Positions 1 to 11,562 of a stretch of DNA of 64,000 nucleotides are shown here, piece after piece. The translations under genes and the position numbers were made by a program. The stretch spans positions 70,216,001 through 70,280,000 of the forward strand of contig CM060834.1 in the NCBI GenBank assembly GCA_030762175.1, in the 5' to 3' direction. Positions within the stretch are counted from its first letter, which is position 1, and every line of letters begins with the position of its first letter. Source of the DNA: Metallyticus violacea. Its lineage: Eukaryota > Arthropoda > Insecta > Mantodea > Metallyticidae. Below the pieces are notes generated by a model, which was given only the letters and a program-made list of their open reading frames with translations, ran no database searches and was not told the DNA's origin.

Positions 1-183
1 AATCCGCAAACTACAAAAAGGTGCATTGTGGTACAGAGACTACGGTAATCTGAAAATAACTGGATGCTGTAACATTCAGACTTTAGATATAAATATTTGT
101 AATTAAAATGTTTACGCATTTAAAATTGTTTCACTGTTATTGTGAATACGTTGGAATTGAAAGGTGTATGTAAATATTAACAC

Positions 184-290
184 TGGCCTTGGTGGCCGAG
201 TTCGTTACAGCGAGTAATTGGTAAAGGTGTTGTGAATTTTGAATCCTGCCTCGGGCATGGTCTAATTTTAATGTGCTTGTCAATTGTTTT
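184..290 (+). repeat. tRNA-like SINE head fragment
   Basis: The segment begins TGGCCGAG, the D-arm signature of leucine/serine-type tRNAs and a pol III A-box-like sequence. About 50 bp later comes TTTTGAATCCTGCCTCGGGC, which resembles a decayed B box followed by a sequence often seen in insect SINEs. There is no poly(A) tail or target duplication that I can see, and the cloverleaf is not intact, so this is a SINE remnant and not a tRNA gene. Its head resembles the SINE-B head found elsewhere in this window, but the body differs. Confidence 0.45.
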
Positions 291-2769
291 TATGCTATCC
301 TGTTGTATAATGCGCGATATCTGTGAATAATGCCGATTGCATTACTTGGGCCTCATCCTTGCATCGATAATTTTTATATACAGGATGATGAAAAACTAAG
401 AGTCTTACATTAATGGCTTGCGAGGGAACAATTGAAGTATGTCAAGTATGGATATCATGCATCGGTGACGCATGGCTGTGTGCTGACGAGCGTTTGACTC
501 AAGCGTCAACAAGCAACGTTTTGCGATGCAGCTCATTATGAAGGCTGTGTAAAATTGAAATGATCACAAGAAACAAACAAATGAAAATAAATAACGTGTT
601 TACTCAGTCACTTCAACATATTTACAAAATATGTTCAAAACCACCACCATCCGCAAGGAACAATATCTTCAGGCTTGCTTCATAACACTCCAGGTGTATG
701 GAGACGCTTCAACGATGCGAGTAATCAAACCCGTGTCTTTGACATAAACAAACTCACTCACGGTACCTCAGAAGAGGAAATTTAGATGCAACATCTGTTG
801 ATCACAAGTCACCACGTCCGATTCATGTAGTATTAGCAAAAGTACTCGCTAGGTGGTCGCGTGCTTGAATATTCGAGCACACTATGCCGAATACTCCCGA
901 TCAATGATTTTTTTCCCCTGTGGCGCGGGTTTTTCCTAGAACGAGTTTGGCGCACCTTGGAAGGGATAGCCTGCTTGCTTATTTGATGCTCTTGCTGACT
1001 CTCACAGGTGTCGAACGGCAGACTACTTACAGGTACCGGAGAGTTTATCGCTGTGATTTTTGGAACTTTCTTTTACCTGCTGGAGGCACGGTACCACACA
1101 ATTCTAACCTAACTTCACACCACTGACGATGCTGACTACAGAAACTGGCGAAAGTTTTGGTTTAGTACCAAAACATGGGCCTCAGCACAAGACCTCAAAT
1201 TTTTTAAATTTAACAAGAATACTTTTATTGAAAATACACACCCCATTTGTTAAATTTATGATACAGATAGTATTAGCAGGTAACTGCAACAAGACCCATG
1301 CAACAGTTGTAACTTTTTGTGTAATTTATAACTTCTAACATCAAAACTGCATTACTAGTACTAAAAATCCTTGGACCCCTCTCTACTCTTTAATTTTCCA
1401 TAAACAGCTAACAAAAGTAACAAAAGTTAACAACTAACAAAAGTTAAAGAGATATTCATGATGGTATTTTTAAACTTCAATTCTGTGAGTTGTGCTGCAA
1501 TTTTTATACTTGTTCATTAAATAAATATTATTCAAAATTATTAATTATATTGTTGCAGTGTTGCAGAAATTCTTGTCAGTGTTACTGTAAATTTTTGTAA
1601 AATGTAACGAAATATTTGCTTCCAAAGACAGTATTTAATATGCAATTTAGACATGTTTTCATTGTAGAAAGCTCATTTCTTGACAATAACAGATGTTCTT
1701 CAGAAAACTGTATCAGCTGCAATTTAATTTCAACTACTTCCTTTAAAATTTCTGTCTAATGGTATCAGGTTGTTTTTCGTTTTACACATAAGACATTAAA
1801 GAAAGTGATATTAAGAAGCAATATCAGTGCTCCGGCAGAAGTTTCACCTACTACACAATAAAGACGCACAGTACTTCGGTGATACAGAAAGTGCTATCTA
1901 TGTTTATACCCCAGGCGAGTCTTTATGCTAGTAAATTGTCCTGCGCTCTTCACAATGATAGAGGAAGTGACGACATTAAAAAGTAATACCCGTTTGCAAG
2001 GCTCCCTGGAGTCAACCACTCCAGACAAAAGAGCTCCCGGACCGCAAGGCACTAGAGAGGTATATAGCGGTAATCATAAACTGCTCTGTTTACTGACCCC
2101 CTCGCCCAGCCCAGATTGCCTTATTTAAAGACAAGCTAGGGTCTTCACAACATCCCATTCAGTTCTCTCCCTCCTCCTCCATTTCCTGTCTTTGTGCCTT
2201 TCCTTATGCCACAAAACTTGATGGCTTGGGGACTAGAAGTTGCACTCAAAAGCAGAAGTCGTTGCCAGAAGAATATATCCTGTGACCTATCGCAAATTTC
2301 GCAGAAAATTCTAAATTATTTATTTTATATGTTCAACTTTTCTTTTAAAATAAGAGGCTGTTTTTGAGAAAGTACTTTAGGCATTTATTTTCATAATGAA
2401 GCAGCATTTATCTGATTACACCAATATAATTTTATAATAGATTATTGTTTAATTAATAATACTAATAATATGTATTTATCCTAATATCCAGGATAATAAG
2501 CTTTTATATGTTAACTCTGTGATACAACTCATTGCTAGTGGGAAAGAAATTCAAGATGATAAAACAGACATATATATCAAAAGGTGGGTAAACATGAAAG
2601 GCAAGCTTTATATCTTTTTAATGACCAAGCGTCAGGCGGAGGGTAGTTACAATTTGTTGATCGCGTCAGGATATCATATAGTTTTGAGCGAGTCAATTCT
2701 TTTTGTATATTTTGAGCTTTTAAAGCATTCCGGGTAACATAAGCTCATGTTTGTGAATCCCGTGAGCGT
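291..2769. other. No recognisable gene
   Basis: AT-rich DNA with only short open frames (under about 80 codons) that resemble no family I know. A TTATTTAAAG at about 2120 followed by a CATTCAGTT about 35 bp on looks like a TATA/initiator pair, but no transcript or ORF follows it. Confidence 0.5.
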
Positions 2770-3012
2770 CTGTAAACAATGTGGAGGTGATTATATAAGG
2801 AGGCAGTTCACCTCGTTTGGGATCACTACTTCAAGTTTCTCTATCATCACTTTTTCGTCACCTCGACAAGACTTCGAAAGCTTCGGCGCAAGAACCACAT
2901 TAATCGGTGCTAAGAGTTAAAGTGCTGATGACTTGTTTACTTAGAAAAATCAATACTTATTGTTTGTGTATAGTAATAAGAGGACCGGCGACCCAAACGC
3001 GAGGACATGTGC
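2770..3012 (+). repeat. Possible LTR/leader remnant (Ty3-like)
   Basis: The stretch contains a good TATA box (ATTATATAAGG near 2790), a downstream pyrimidine-rich start-like region, and then GGCGACCCAAACGCGAGG near 2985. The last resembles the TGGCGACCC-type primer-binding sites that follow the 5' LTR of some insect Ty3/gypsy elements. What I cannot show: a second LTR, clear TG...CA ends, a target duplication, or gag/pol coding sequence downstream. It may instead be an unrelated promoter-like sequence. Confidence 0.3.
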
Positions 3013-4179
3013 AGTTCTAAGATCAAAGCCAGACTCTAATTACCATTTCCGACGCAAAATAATATTATGAAGATCGGCTATAGGTCAGGGCCACTACTCA
3101 TAACCCGATTATTTTCAGAAATGCCTGCTATTGTTAAGAACGTTACGATCAATAAACGGTGCAATGTAAAATGTTACTCTTGTAACTATTGCAACGAAAA
3201 GTTTCTTCTCGCAGTCCAGTTGAGTGCGGCACAACAAAACAGCAAAAGTTACCTTCAAACTCTTTTGTCTGGAAGCGTAGAGAAGGAAAAGGTAATCAAT
3301 AAATAAATCACTAAACCAAAACAGCTTGACTAATGACAAAAGTCAGATATCACAATTGTCTCTACGGTGCTTCTCTGTTATCGCGCCGAACGGATAGTTG
3401 GCCAAGGCTGATTGTAATCACTTTTGCTTTCTTGGACTTATTTCTTATTGGAAATTCAGTTTTAACAGAACTATAATGTTTTATTTTCTAGGAAAATTGG
3501 TTCTAAAGAACTGATATTATTCTTAGTTTCTGTTCTTAAACACGTTAGAGGATGTTTTGCTAAGAGATGTCACGATAAAAGTATAAATTGTAAAGGGCAT
3601 TTATCAAAACTGAAGATGATGTTTTATTGCAATTCTCAGATATATTTTTTGCAGGTTTTGGATTGGATTGTTAAGGAAGCAATAGGATACTTCAGTATTT
3701 TGGCATTGGTTTGTTTCCATACCTCAATGGGAACACCTCTGGAAGAAAGGATTGAGATAAGGGGGGAGAAACCGGGAGGCCAGCTTCCATGGATGATGTG
3801 TTTAATTCATGTAAGAGTTCGTTCTTACCCGCTGGGTGAGATCCTGATAAAAGCATCTGTACATTTTAAATTCCCTTACAATATTGGAAACTTTCCCTGC
3901 ATTTCCAATATACGCTGGTTTTTTAATGTCCATTTAATTTTGGCGTCTTTCAACCTAAGCCTGGCTTTTTGGAAGGGTCGTACTCAACAAAATCAGATCT
4001 TTAACAAATTAACTCGTTAATAAGGGTAGACCCCGGACAATAGCCTTGATCACCAGTAAACTTCACATAAATCTCACGGCATATACCTAGAGCGTTCTAA
4101 AAATTCTCAGCCTGGCCAAGAAGACACACGATTTAAGAGAAATGTTTATTTTTCAACATGATCACTTTGTAAATTAATA
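3013..4179. other. No recognisable gene
   Basis: The longest frame (3616-4020, plus, 134 codons) has no recognisable motif, no favourable start context and a composition like its surroundings. I treat it as chance. Nothing else was seen. Confidence 0.45.
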
Positions 4180-4955
4180 CAGTTAGTCCAAAGACTTTGT
4201 TACTTTCTAATACCCCCAGTAAAATAAAACTTGTCCAAAATGCAAAATAAACGTCTCTCTCTCAGGTTCAACCTTATCATTTGATGCGAATCTTCCTCCA
4301 CCCAGCCATTTCTTTAAGTTTGGGAGCAAAAAGTAATCGATGGGAGCCAAATCCGGCGAATATGACGGAATGTGAAATCACTAGTTGTGCAGAAACAATC
4401 CTATATGTGTGTGAAGGCGCATTATCGTGGTAATAGAGAACTTCCTATTTCGCAAGTTGTGAACTTTTAACCTGAATGACATCCTTCAGTTGGTCCAGTA
4501 GTGAAGCGTAATACTTTCCGTTAATGGTTATTCTCATATTAAGGTAGCCTATGGGCACTACACCTTGGGAATCTCGCAAAACCGTAGCCATGACTTTTTT
4601 TGCAGATGGAACTATTTTTGCTTTCTTTGGTGCACTTTCACCTGTTGTCACCCACTTTTTGCACTGTTACTTCGCCTATGCCTTGTAGTGATGAATCCAT
4701 GATTTACCTGCTGTTATGTACAATACATCGAAGAAACTCTCTGTAATTGCGTTTAAACAAATCTAAATACTTTTGTGAAATGTTCATTCGAATGGTCCAT
4801 TGTTACAAATGCGGCATCCACCAAGCACAAACCTTTCTCTTAACCAAAAATTGCTGTAAAATGTAGTGACACGACCCATTGTTGTCTTTGCAATGTCAGC
4901 TAACTCGCATACTTTCAGGCCTGAGGATCTTTTACGTGCGAACATATACTACACA
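4180..4955 (-). pseudogene. Mariner transposase fossil (irritans/Himar-like)
   Basis: Reading the minus strand from high to low coordinates recovers scattered pieces of a mariner transposase in order: a linker region (about 4900-4940), the segment preceding the first catalytic residue (LFKRNYREFLR, about 4730-4765), SWIHHY (about 4700), then an open stretch from 4651 to 4445 (ESAPKKAK, VMATV, INGKYYASLLDQLKD), HDNAPSH (4410-4430) and SPDLAP...DYFLLPNLKKWLGG (about 4300-4360). The family cuts and pastes at TA sites through a DD34D catalytic triad. Here the first Asp is gone (the GDESW position reads GKSW), the second and third Asp codons survive, and there are many frameshifts and stops. The N-terminal third is missing where a SINE fragment abuts. 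The motif spelling is closest to irritans-subfamily mariners by memory. Confidence 0.85.
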
Positions 4956-5071
4956 GGACCCCATGGCCTCATTTCCGTTCCGAAGGTAGCCATACTTAAG
5001 ATTTTTACGCCTGATTAATCGACCCTGGGTCTACGAGCAAGTATGATTACCAAGAGACCACCAGGACCGAC
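4953..5071 (-). repeat. SINE-A fragment (tRNA-headed)
   Basis: The minus strand begins GTCGGTCCTGGTGG with GGTAATCATACTTGC, the tRNA-like head of SINE-A (best copy at 46927-47225). It continues through GGCGTAAAAATC and ends at the motif equivalent to TGGGTCCCGTGTCGTA. The B-box part of the head is replaced by a shorter unrelated run, and the 3' half of the SINE is missing. It abuts the mariner fossil directly, so it either inserted into it or marks a deletion junction. Confidence 0.8.
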
Positions 5072-5554
5072 AGGTTGTAGTGATAAGAATACAAAAGCTT
5101 TTCATAGAGAATGCTCCTTATGGTCATAAGAAATATATCAAATGCTATGGCCAATAACCTACTCCTGCTTATACCTGGACTCTGTATAACGACTCTTGGA
5201 TTTCCCCGATCTGCAGTTGACGGTGCGCCGGATCCCTGTTTCAACTAATCGGTGAACTATGGAACATTTTTATTACTGGACTGCCTTCGGTCCGGAAATG
5301 CCATCACATGCAGCCATGTATTACCGTTTGTGCAATCATACATAAAATTATACAGAGCTTTCGTTTGCTCGGGGCTTTATGGGCATTTACATGCCCTATT
5401 TCTAACCGGTTCGGTTTCCCCTCCACCTTCCCGTTTCTCCGTTTGGTGACGCGAAGTCTTTGTGCTGTGCAGGAGTTGGGCGTTGAGAGACCACATGTTT
5501 CAGTGTTATAGCGTGTTATATATCCATTAAGTTAAAAAAAAAACTTTCGCATAC
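5072..5554. other. No recognisable gene
   Basis: Three overlapping short frames occur here on both strands, none with a family motif. The mariner fossil does not resume on this side of the SINE fragment. Confidence 0.45.
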
Positions 5555-6115
5555 AGAATCTTCATATATGATTCCTATGTGACAACAAACTCTTGTAGTA
5601 AAGTGAGACGGCGCATTATAGGCAGATTTCCTGCTGCTCGTGCTTCTCACAGAGAAACGGTTAGTAGTCTTGTGAACAAATTTAGGAAAACGGGATCTGT
5701 TCTTGATAAGAACCCGAAAGTGAAACGCCGTGTTCTCATGGAGGAAAAATTCATTGACATCGGAAAAAAGTCAGAATGAAATCCAAAGAACACTTTTACA
5801 GGAATCAGGAATTTCGCCAATCTACGCTTTAAATGTCACTAAACTTTTAAAATTAAACCCCTTTAAGATAATGTAGTTTCAGGTATTGCAATGACGCGAC
5901 AATATAAGTAGAGTTAATTTCTACAATTGCGTGTTGGAGAATGTTAATGTTCGTTTTATTGACCCGCACTTAATTTTTTACGTACGAAGCATAGTTTTAT
6001 TTACAAGGTCATATAGCTGAATACAATAGAAACTGGAGTACAGAAAAACCTGATCTAGCACACAAAATGCCCAAAATTTGGTGTTTAGAAATCCATGCGC
6101 TTGAATTTAAGCGGC
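5555..6115 (+). pseudogene. DUF4817-type transposase fossil
   Basis: The open part (5579-5779) reads as a DUF4817 helix-turn-helix domain, a DNA-binding module common in insect Tc1/mariner-like transposases: SKVRRRIIGRFP, SHRETVSSLVNKFRKTGSVL, KRRVLMEEKFIDIG. Past the stop, other frames continue the same protein: LLQESGISPI, then ENVNVRFIDPHLIF, then GHIAEYNRNWSTEKPD near 6010-6060, matching the family's FHL-GYVN-QN-R-WS-ENP block. The catalytic Asp expected just before this block reads Tyr-Glu-Ala, so the first acidic residue is lost. No C-terminal half or TIRs were identified. Confidence 0.8.
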
Positions 6116-6345
6116 TATGAATATCCGACCACGCCAGCAAACAGCGTGCTTTCCGGTGCCAAGCAATTCCCCGTCAATCCGGCCACGCGTCCAAATGAGG
6201 ATTGTGTATGTACTTTCTCACGATATAAATATCTTGCCAAGGTTAGCCATTCAAATTTAACTTAACTGTACGACGAGTACAATGTAAGAAACTGTCTAAC
6301 CGCAAATGTACATAAATGATAAACGCAAAAAAGTCTTCATGACCC

Positions 6346-6412
6346 CGTAGGATTTGAACTCGGGACAACCGAAATGCAAGTCCCAAGCGTTACAGTCTGG
6401 ATCACCCCTTCG
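6346..6412 (-). repeat. tRNA-like SINE head fragment
   Basis: On the minus strand a B-box-like GAGTTCAAATCC follows an A-box-like region (TGATCCAGACTGTAACGC) at the spacing found in tRNAs. No cloverleaf can be completed and no SINE body is recognisable. It is likely a decayed tRNA-derived retroposon. Confidence 0.4.
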
Positions 6413-8961
6413 ATTAAGACAACACGCATAGCAGAAATAGAAACCAGGACTCGTGGTTGACTCAGAACCAGAAAAAAGGGCGCTCTTTTCATTTACATAT
6501 TAATTGCTTAGAGGAAAGCACCCTAACAACATTTAAGGTAATTTACATTTGCATCTGTCATTTAATAGAATATCTAGAATGTCTGTACCTGGAGTTGGCA
6601 GTTCTGTTCTTCATCTTTTTCCTTTCCCTTGAGAACCGCTGGAAATTAAACACATGTCTAGCTCTCGACAACCAATTCCTGGTCCCCTTTCTCTTCCTGA
6701 GGGTGTGTGTCCGTCGTGTTTGAAGTAATAATATTATCTACGGACCTCGATTAGCTTCCAAATGAGTAAAATTGCATAGAGACCTCTCTCTTCTTTCAGC
6801 TGATGGGAACACTGCTAAAGAATTCTGGGAGATACCAACATTTGCATGTGTGTGTACGTAATGATGAGAGTTGATGTAAAGCCAGAGTGGTCTCTCTACG
6901 GACGAGGAAAGGTTTTTAGTATGTGATAAAACCTTCTAGTGGCGGAACTGCGGTTATCAAATTATCTACCATGTGCGTATAAATTTACCCGCAAAATTTT
7001 AGTCCACAAGATTGAAAATGTACTATGTGCGGCGGAGGCAATGAAGTGACGTCAAAAGGCACTTCAAACAGCAGCACTGCCACAAATTATTTTGGGGGAT
7101 GGAGTTGAGGTTTAATTTCCACATACAGAAGTAGTAATTATAAAACATTTTATTTGTCTTTTATCGTTTATACTGGAAATTCTTAAATATTTTACATGCT
7201 TATTAGGATTGCATATCTAGGGTTTTTTCAACCTGCAAAAGCTGAGTAAAACAGTAATTTTTTTCCTTAGTTTAGTTAGAGGAACAATTTCTCTATCTAT
7301 ATTTACCAGTAAAATTTTGTTAATTCATCAATTAACTGTAAGTCATAACCTTGCTGTAAAGATTAACTGGTCTACAAATAACAATTTTGTTTACTACTGA
7401 GGAAATCCATTTTTCCTACACTGAACTTGATGCCCTAACCGAAATCAGATTTTTTAACATTTGCAGATGTATGCTATAAGCAGTAAATCTAAATGTTCCA
7501 ATCAGCATGTTCAGTACAGTTAGAAAATTGAATAAAACTTACTTTTTATATTTTTATTAATTTAAATTAAAGGAATTTATGAAAGAAAAAACATTTACTC
7601 ATATTATGCACAGCCCTTTTAAAAGTATTTGAGACCTTTGCTAATGTTAGCAGGTAGTAGATTGTTGTACAAATCAGCAGCAGTTATCCATTATTCGGAA
7701 ACAAATTGACTCTGGTATATAAGCTCCATTGTAAACATTTCCTGTTGAAATCATTCATCTTTTTCATCGCTTGCATGGACGAGATTAAACGGAAACAAAT
7801 CAAAGTCGAATACATTAAGTATAGCTTTAAAGACTACAAGAACATGGCATGGTTTCCTGCAACTGAGATTACAGTTATTCAGGAAAACAACGTTGTCATG
7901 TGTTTGCAATGCTTTTAAGTACTTATTTAGTGGAACAGAAATCAGTTGTAGAAGTGAGGGTAAATTATTTATGCATTTTTATTTCTGTATTAATCAAGGC
8001 ATCGTCAGGCGGCCTTAATAACGTGCGAAACAGATATATTTATAACTTTTTGCTCAATTGTTAATGTACGGAAATAATAATGCTGGAAAATTACCAGATA
8101 TATTGTACAGGCAAAAACCTTGACGACCTTTTTAACTAGAAGTATGCAGATGTTGATGTTGATATGATACGCATGAGGAAAAGCGCAAACCAGCCTCACA
8201 CAGCACCAACCCCGCCTCGACAGGCACTTTTGATCCTATAATAGAAACAAGGGAATGAGATGAAATGGAACGCGGAAATTTTTAAAAATTATAGTTCCAT
8301 TCCAGAACAATGGACGGAAATACCCAATGCCAGGATGGCAGCCGCTGGGTTCCTGGATCATACCGCTCGCTATAAGCCTGTTTAACAAATGGCACAAAAT
8401 ATATTCAGAAATAACAACATACTGATTAAATAGTGTAATAGATCACTTGTTCTTAGAAGAACAAAACGCTTCCAGGAAAAATAGGCCCTGCACACATTTC
8501 GTATTCTCTCTTAACAAATTTATTGGGAGTAAGAAGAAGAAGAAACCCAGAAAATTCAATTTCCTAACACGTATTTTATACAGTAAATTCCGCTAAATTA
8601 TGAGATAATGTGCAGTCACAAGCAATCCCACAACATCTAGTAAGAGCAAGTTAAAGTTTATATGTAGACATAAAAAATAAAGATAAAAACATGGAACAAG
8701 CAAATGATCACATAAACAACAAAAGAGTTAGACCAGAGTGTTTCTGTCACCTATTTTATTTAACATTAACAGAGTCATTATATAGAACTAACACATTTAT
8801 TTCTTTATTTATTCGGCTGGTAATACACTCATTGTCCGGAGTGTAACGTCAAATTAAGCGGAATATTTGGGAGTTTTGACTCCATAGTACGAGATGTGAA
8901 AAAGTTTATTCTTTATTCCTTGTTGTTGGGTTTCACATTTGGCAGCTGTTTTCAATATTTT
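6413..8961. other. No recognisable gene
   Basis: AT-rich intergenic or intronic-type DNA. No frame above 90 codons, no long repeat and no motif that I recognise. Confidence 0.5.
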
Positions 8962-9332
8962 GTTCTAGTCGCTGTGAAAATGCATTACACATTAAATCAA
9001 CGACTCTTCCTTTTGAAGCAATACTGGATTACAAATTCAATTACCTCCAAGGGCATACCAGAGAGAATTTGGTGTTCGCAGTCCCTCCGGAATAAACACA
9101 ATACCGGCACTGGTAAACAAATTGAAAACTACTGGATCTCTGGTGAGTGAAAAAGGCAAACATCGTTCTTTTATTTTTGACCAGACTGTGGATATTGCAG
9201 AGTACCGCCGGATTTTCATGGAGTTTGTTGGACACAACTGAGAGACCAGTAACATGGATCATGAAACAACGTGTCGTGCTATGTCTTATGCAGGAGGGAG
9301 GATATTTTCAAACTTTTCTACAGACAGATTTA
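8962..9332 (+). pseudogene. Internally deleted DUF4817-type transposase
   Basis: The plus strand begins with the N-terminal DUF4817 domain: TLNQRLFLLKQYW, then (after a frame change) REFGVRSPSGINTIPALVNK and LKTTGSLVSEKGKHR near 9120-9165. It then jumps straight to a C-terminal block, YRRIFMEFVGQLTER at about 9206-9250, which normally lies more than 150 residues later, just before the second catalytic Asp. The central catalytic region is therefore deleted. The decayed C-terminal reading is cut at a TA by the Tc1-like element that starts at 9333. I could not find its continuation beyond 10617, so the original 3' end is unknown. Confidence 0.7.
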
Positions 9333-10616
9333 CTTTCTTGTGTAAATTAATGCGAACAAACGAATTATTCCGATCTTTTTAATTATTTTATTAACTTTCA
9401 ATATTGCTTTTTACTAAAACAGTGATTTTAGTGTTCAATATGCCCACCCTTGACTTTAATTACCATAGTAACTCGTTTGGGCATAGAGCTTCTTACATAT
9501 TTCACTTATTTCTGGGCCATAAAACCACACCTTAATATTTTCTCTGGTGGCGCAATTAATTTTCCTCATACGTTCCATGGCAATCGCCCAAAATTTCTCT
9601 TTAGGGTTGAGATCCGGTGAATTTACAGGTCGGTCCAAACACTAAAAACCATTTTCCCCCGTGAAGGCTTTGACATTCTTCAAAGCATGACATAGGGCAA
9701 GGTCTTGCTGCAAAATCGAATTTTCAATGCAGTTCCCCTGCCAATCTCTTCAGTTCTGGGGAGGTTCTGTTCTATAAAAGTGGAATGTATCTGTCACTGT
9801 TCATCATTCCAGCAATACGAAACAAACATTTAGTGCTGTGAATGCATAACGGCCCCAGAATATCTTTTGTGGAAACTTTACCAACTGATTGATTTGCTAC
9901 AGCGAAATTTCCTTTTCATCACCTCTCCTTACATGCGAGATGTTCAATCCCTGCACTTCAAAATGACTTCTCAACTCTTCTTGTGTCCAGTTCTGATATT
10001 TTTTAATCCATACCAATCTCTATTGCTTAGGACACATCAATAACTATATTCTAATAGTTCTTCGAGCTTTCCTTCCAGCTTCTAGAAGCCGCCTACATAC
10101 CTTTGGAACATCGATTTTCATCTCTGCAGCCTCCAAATATTTTTGTAAATCGAAACTATTGTTTTTAGGATTAATTTTGAAGTTCCTAATTGGATAGACA
10201 TCAACTTTCCTGCACGTTTATGGTTTTAGGTCACGTGGTTCTTCACTTTGAGGTGGAATTGACCCAATCTCATTTTCTTTCTAATTATATTATTAACAGC
10301 ACTCAAACTTTCATTACATTCAGCTCTTATCTATCTTTGACTCCTATTGCTAAATTCAGAGAGCTGTGACCCTGGTTTTCTTCTTAGGTGTGATATCCAT
10401 TAGGAATAAAAATATACTTGCTAAATAAAATGTTAAAACAGCTAGAAGTACAAGCAAATTGCTTAAATTCTAGTACAATCAATAGAATCAATAACTACAA
10501 TTAACTATCTCAAAAATGGGTATCAATAATGCGCTGTAGAATTGGACAGTTATTAGCACTAAATAACTTGTAAAACTAAATTTGCTTGCTTGTTCACATT
10601 AATTCACACAAGACTG
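9333..10616 (-). mobile_element. Tc1-like DNA transposon, full-length remnant
   Basis: The ends form imperfect terminal inverted repeats: CTTTCTTGTGTAAATTAATG at 9333 and, on the other strand, CAGTCTTGTGTGAATTAATG from 10616. Both are flanked by TA (9331-9332 and 10617-10618), the target duplication of this superfamily. The length, 1284 bp, is normal for a one-gene Tc1 element. The right-hand CAGT start matches the usual Tc1 terminus, while the left end has drifted to CTTT. The element sits inside a DUF4817-type fossil, so it is the younger of the two. Confidence 0.8.
9440..10390 (-). pseudogene. Tc1-like transposase, decayed
   Basis: From high to low coordinates the minus strand shows, in shifting frames: VCRRLLEAGRKARR (about 10060-10110), QNWTQEELRSHF (about 9960-10000), QQDLALCH (about 9700, family form QQDNAPCH) and, in one open frame at 9456-9638, DRPVNSPDLNPKEKFW. 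The second catalytic Asp (QQD) and the final Glu (in NPKE) are both present with 34 residues between them, the DD34E spacing of Tc1 proteins. An in-frame stop lies between them at the codon before CLDRP. Numerous stops and frameshifts elsewhere make it inactive. Confidence 0.85.
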
Positions 10617-11307
10617 TAACCTCTCAAAGATTGTGCACTTGAAGTATAAAAACTTGTGACTAGCATAATCGTTCTGAAATAAATAAAGAAATGTGTTAGT
10701 TGTATATAATTTACTCTATGTATTGACGAAGCAACCACGATCTGGCAAATGGATATTATTTTTCCTTTTATTCTTTCTTCTGTTTCTATTGATAGGCGCT
10801 AGTCAGTTTCCACATTAAGAGAGATTATTTTGCCATCTGGTCAGCTGAAGGCCTATGCTTCTCCTTCCTTTTGGTATTAATACAATAATATTTTTGGAAG
10901 ATCATCTATCATTTATATATGCGCAAATAATAATTATTAAGTCTGCCTGTTAAGTATGCTTATGTAGCATGGCAAATTCTGCTATTGAACATAGAAACTT
11001 CATCTCCAATGCTTTGTTCTTCACCTATTATTGGGCTTTCTTACTGCGAAATTTCACTGTCATAAGTTAACATGGGAAGAACAAACATTTTGTAAAACTT
11101 CAATGTACCACGCATATTATTCAATTTAGTAATGTTGACATTTATGTATTCATTCCTGCAGTGAGACACAGTCTTTCCTAAATAATTAAAAGTATGAGCT
11201 TGTTCTATAATCAATGTTGTTTCTTAAGTGGCTATTTCCCAAATATGCCACACTTTTTGTTGTGTTAATTTCATATTATATTGGGCAACGGTTTCATTTA
11301 ATTTATA
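10617..11307. other. No recognisable gene
   Basis: AT-rich sequence between the Tc1-like element and a SINE-A copy. No motif or repeat was recognised. Confidence 0.5.
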
Positions 11308-11562
11308 TCGGTCCTGGTGGTGTAGTGGTACCCATACCCATGATCGCGGGTTCAATCCCGTCCTGACTTTTTTGAGCATAAAAATGATTAGTGTGGATTC
11401 CTTGGGAAGGGAAGTAAAGTCATGGGTCCCATGTAAATTTGATAAAGATTCTGAACCCTGAAATAAGAGGCTCTGAGCAAAATTTACCGGCCCTTTCACG
11501 CCCTTAATGGGACGCTGATGACCTGAGATGTTAAAGAGCGTCAGTAAATAAACCAAATCAAC
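11308..11562 (+). repeat. SINE-A copy
   Basis: It starts TCGGTCCTGGTGGTGTAGTG (A-box-like), with a B box GCGGGTTCAATCC about 50 bp later. Then come GAGCATAAAAATGA, GGGAAGGGAAGTAAAG, GAGGCTCTGAGCAAAATTTA, GGGACGCTGATGACCTGAG and TTAAAGAGCGTCAGTAAATA, the ordered landmarks of SINE-A. It carries deletions of about 15-40 bp relative to the 46927 copy, including part of the anticodon region. A possible short target duplication (TAATTTA before and after) is too weak to rely on. Confidence 0.88.

Noticed and set aside
2110..2175. TATA/initiator-like pair (TTATTTAAAG, CATTCAGTT)
   Set aside because: Such pairs are expected by chance in AT-rich DNA and no gene follows.
3616..4020. 134-codon plus-strand frame
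   Set aside because: No domain, signal or codon pattern that sets it apart from the AT-rich background; no splice or promoter context.
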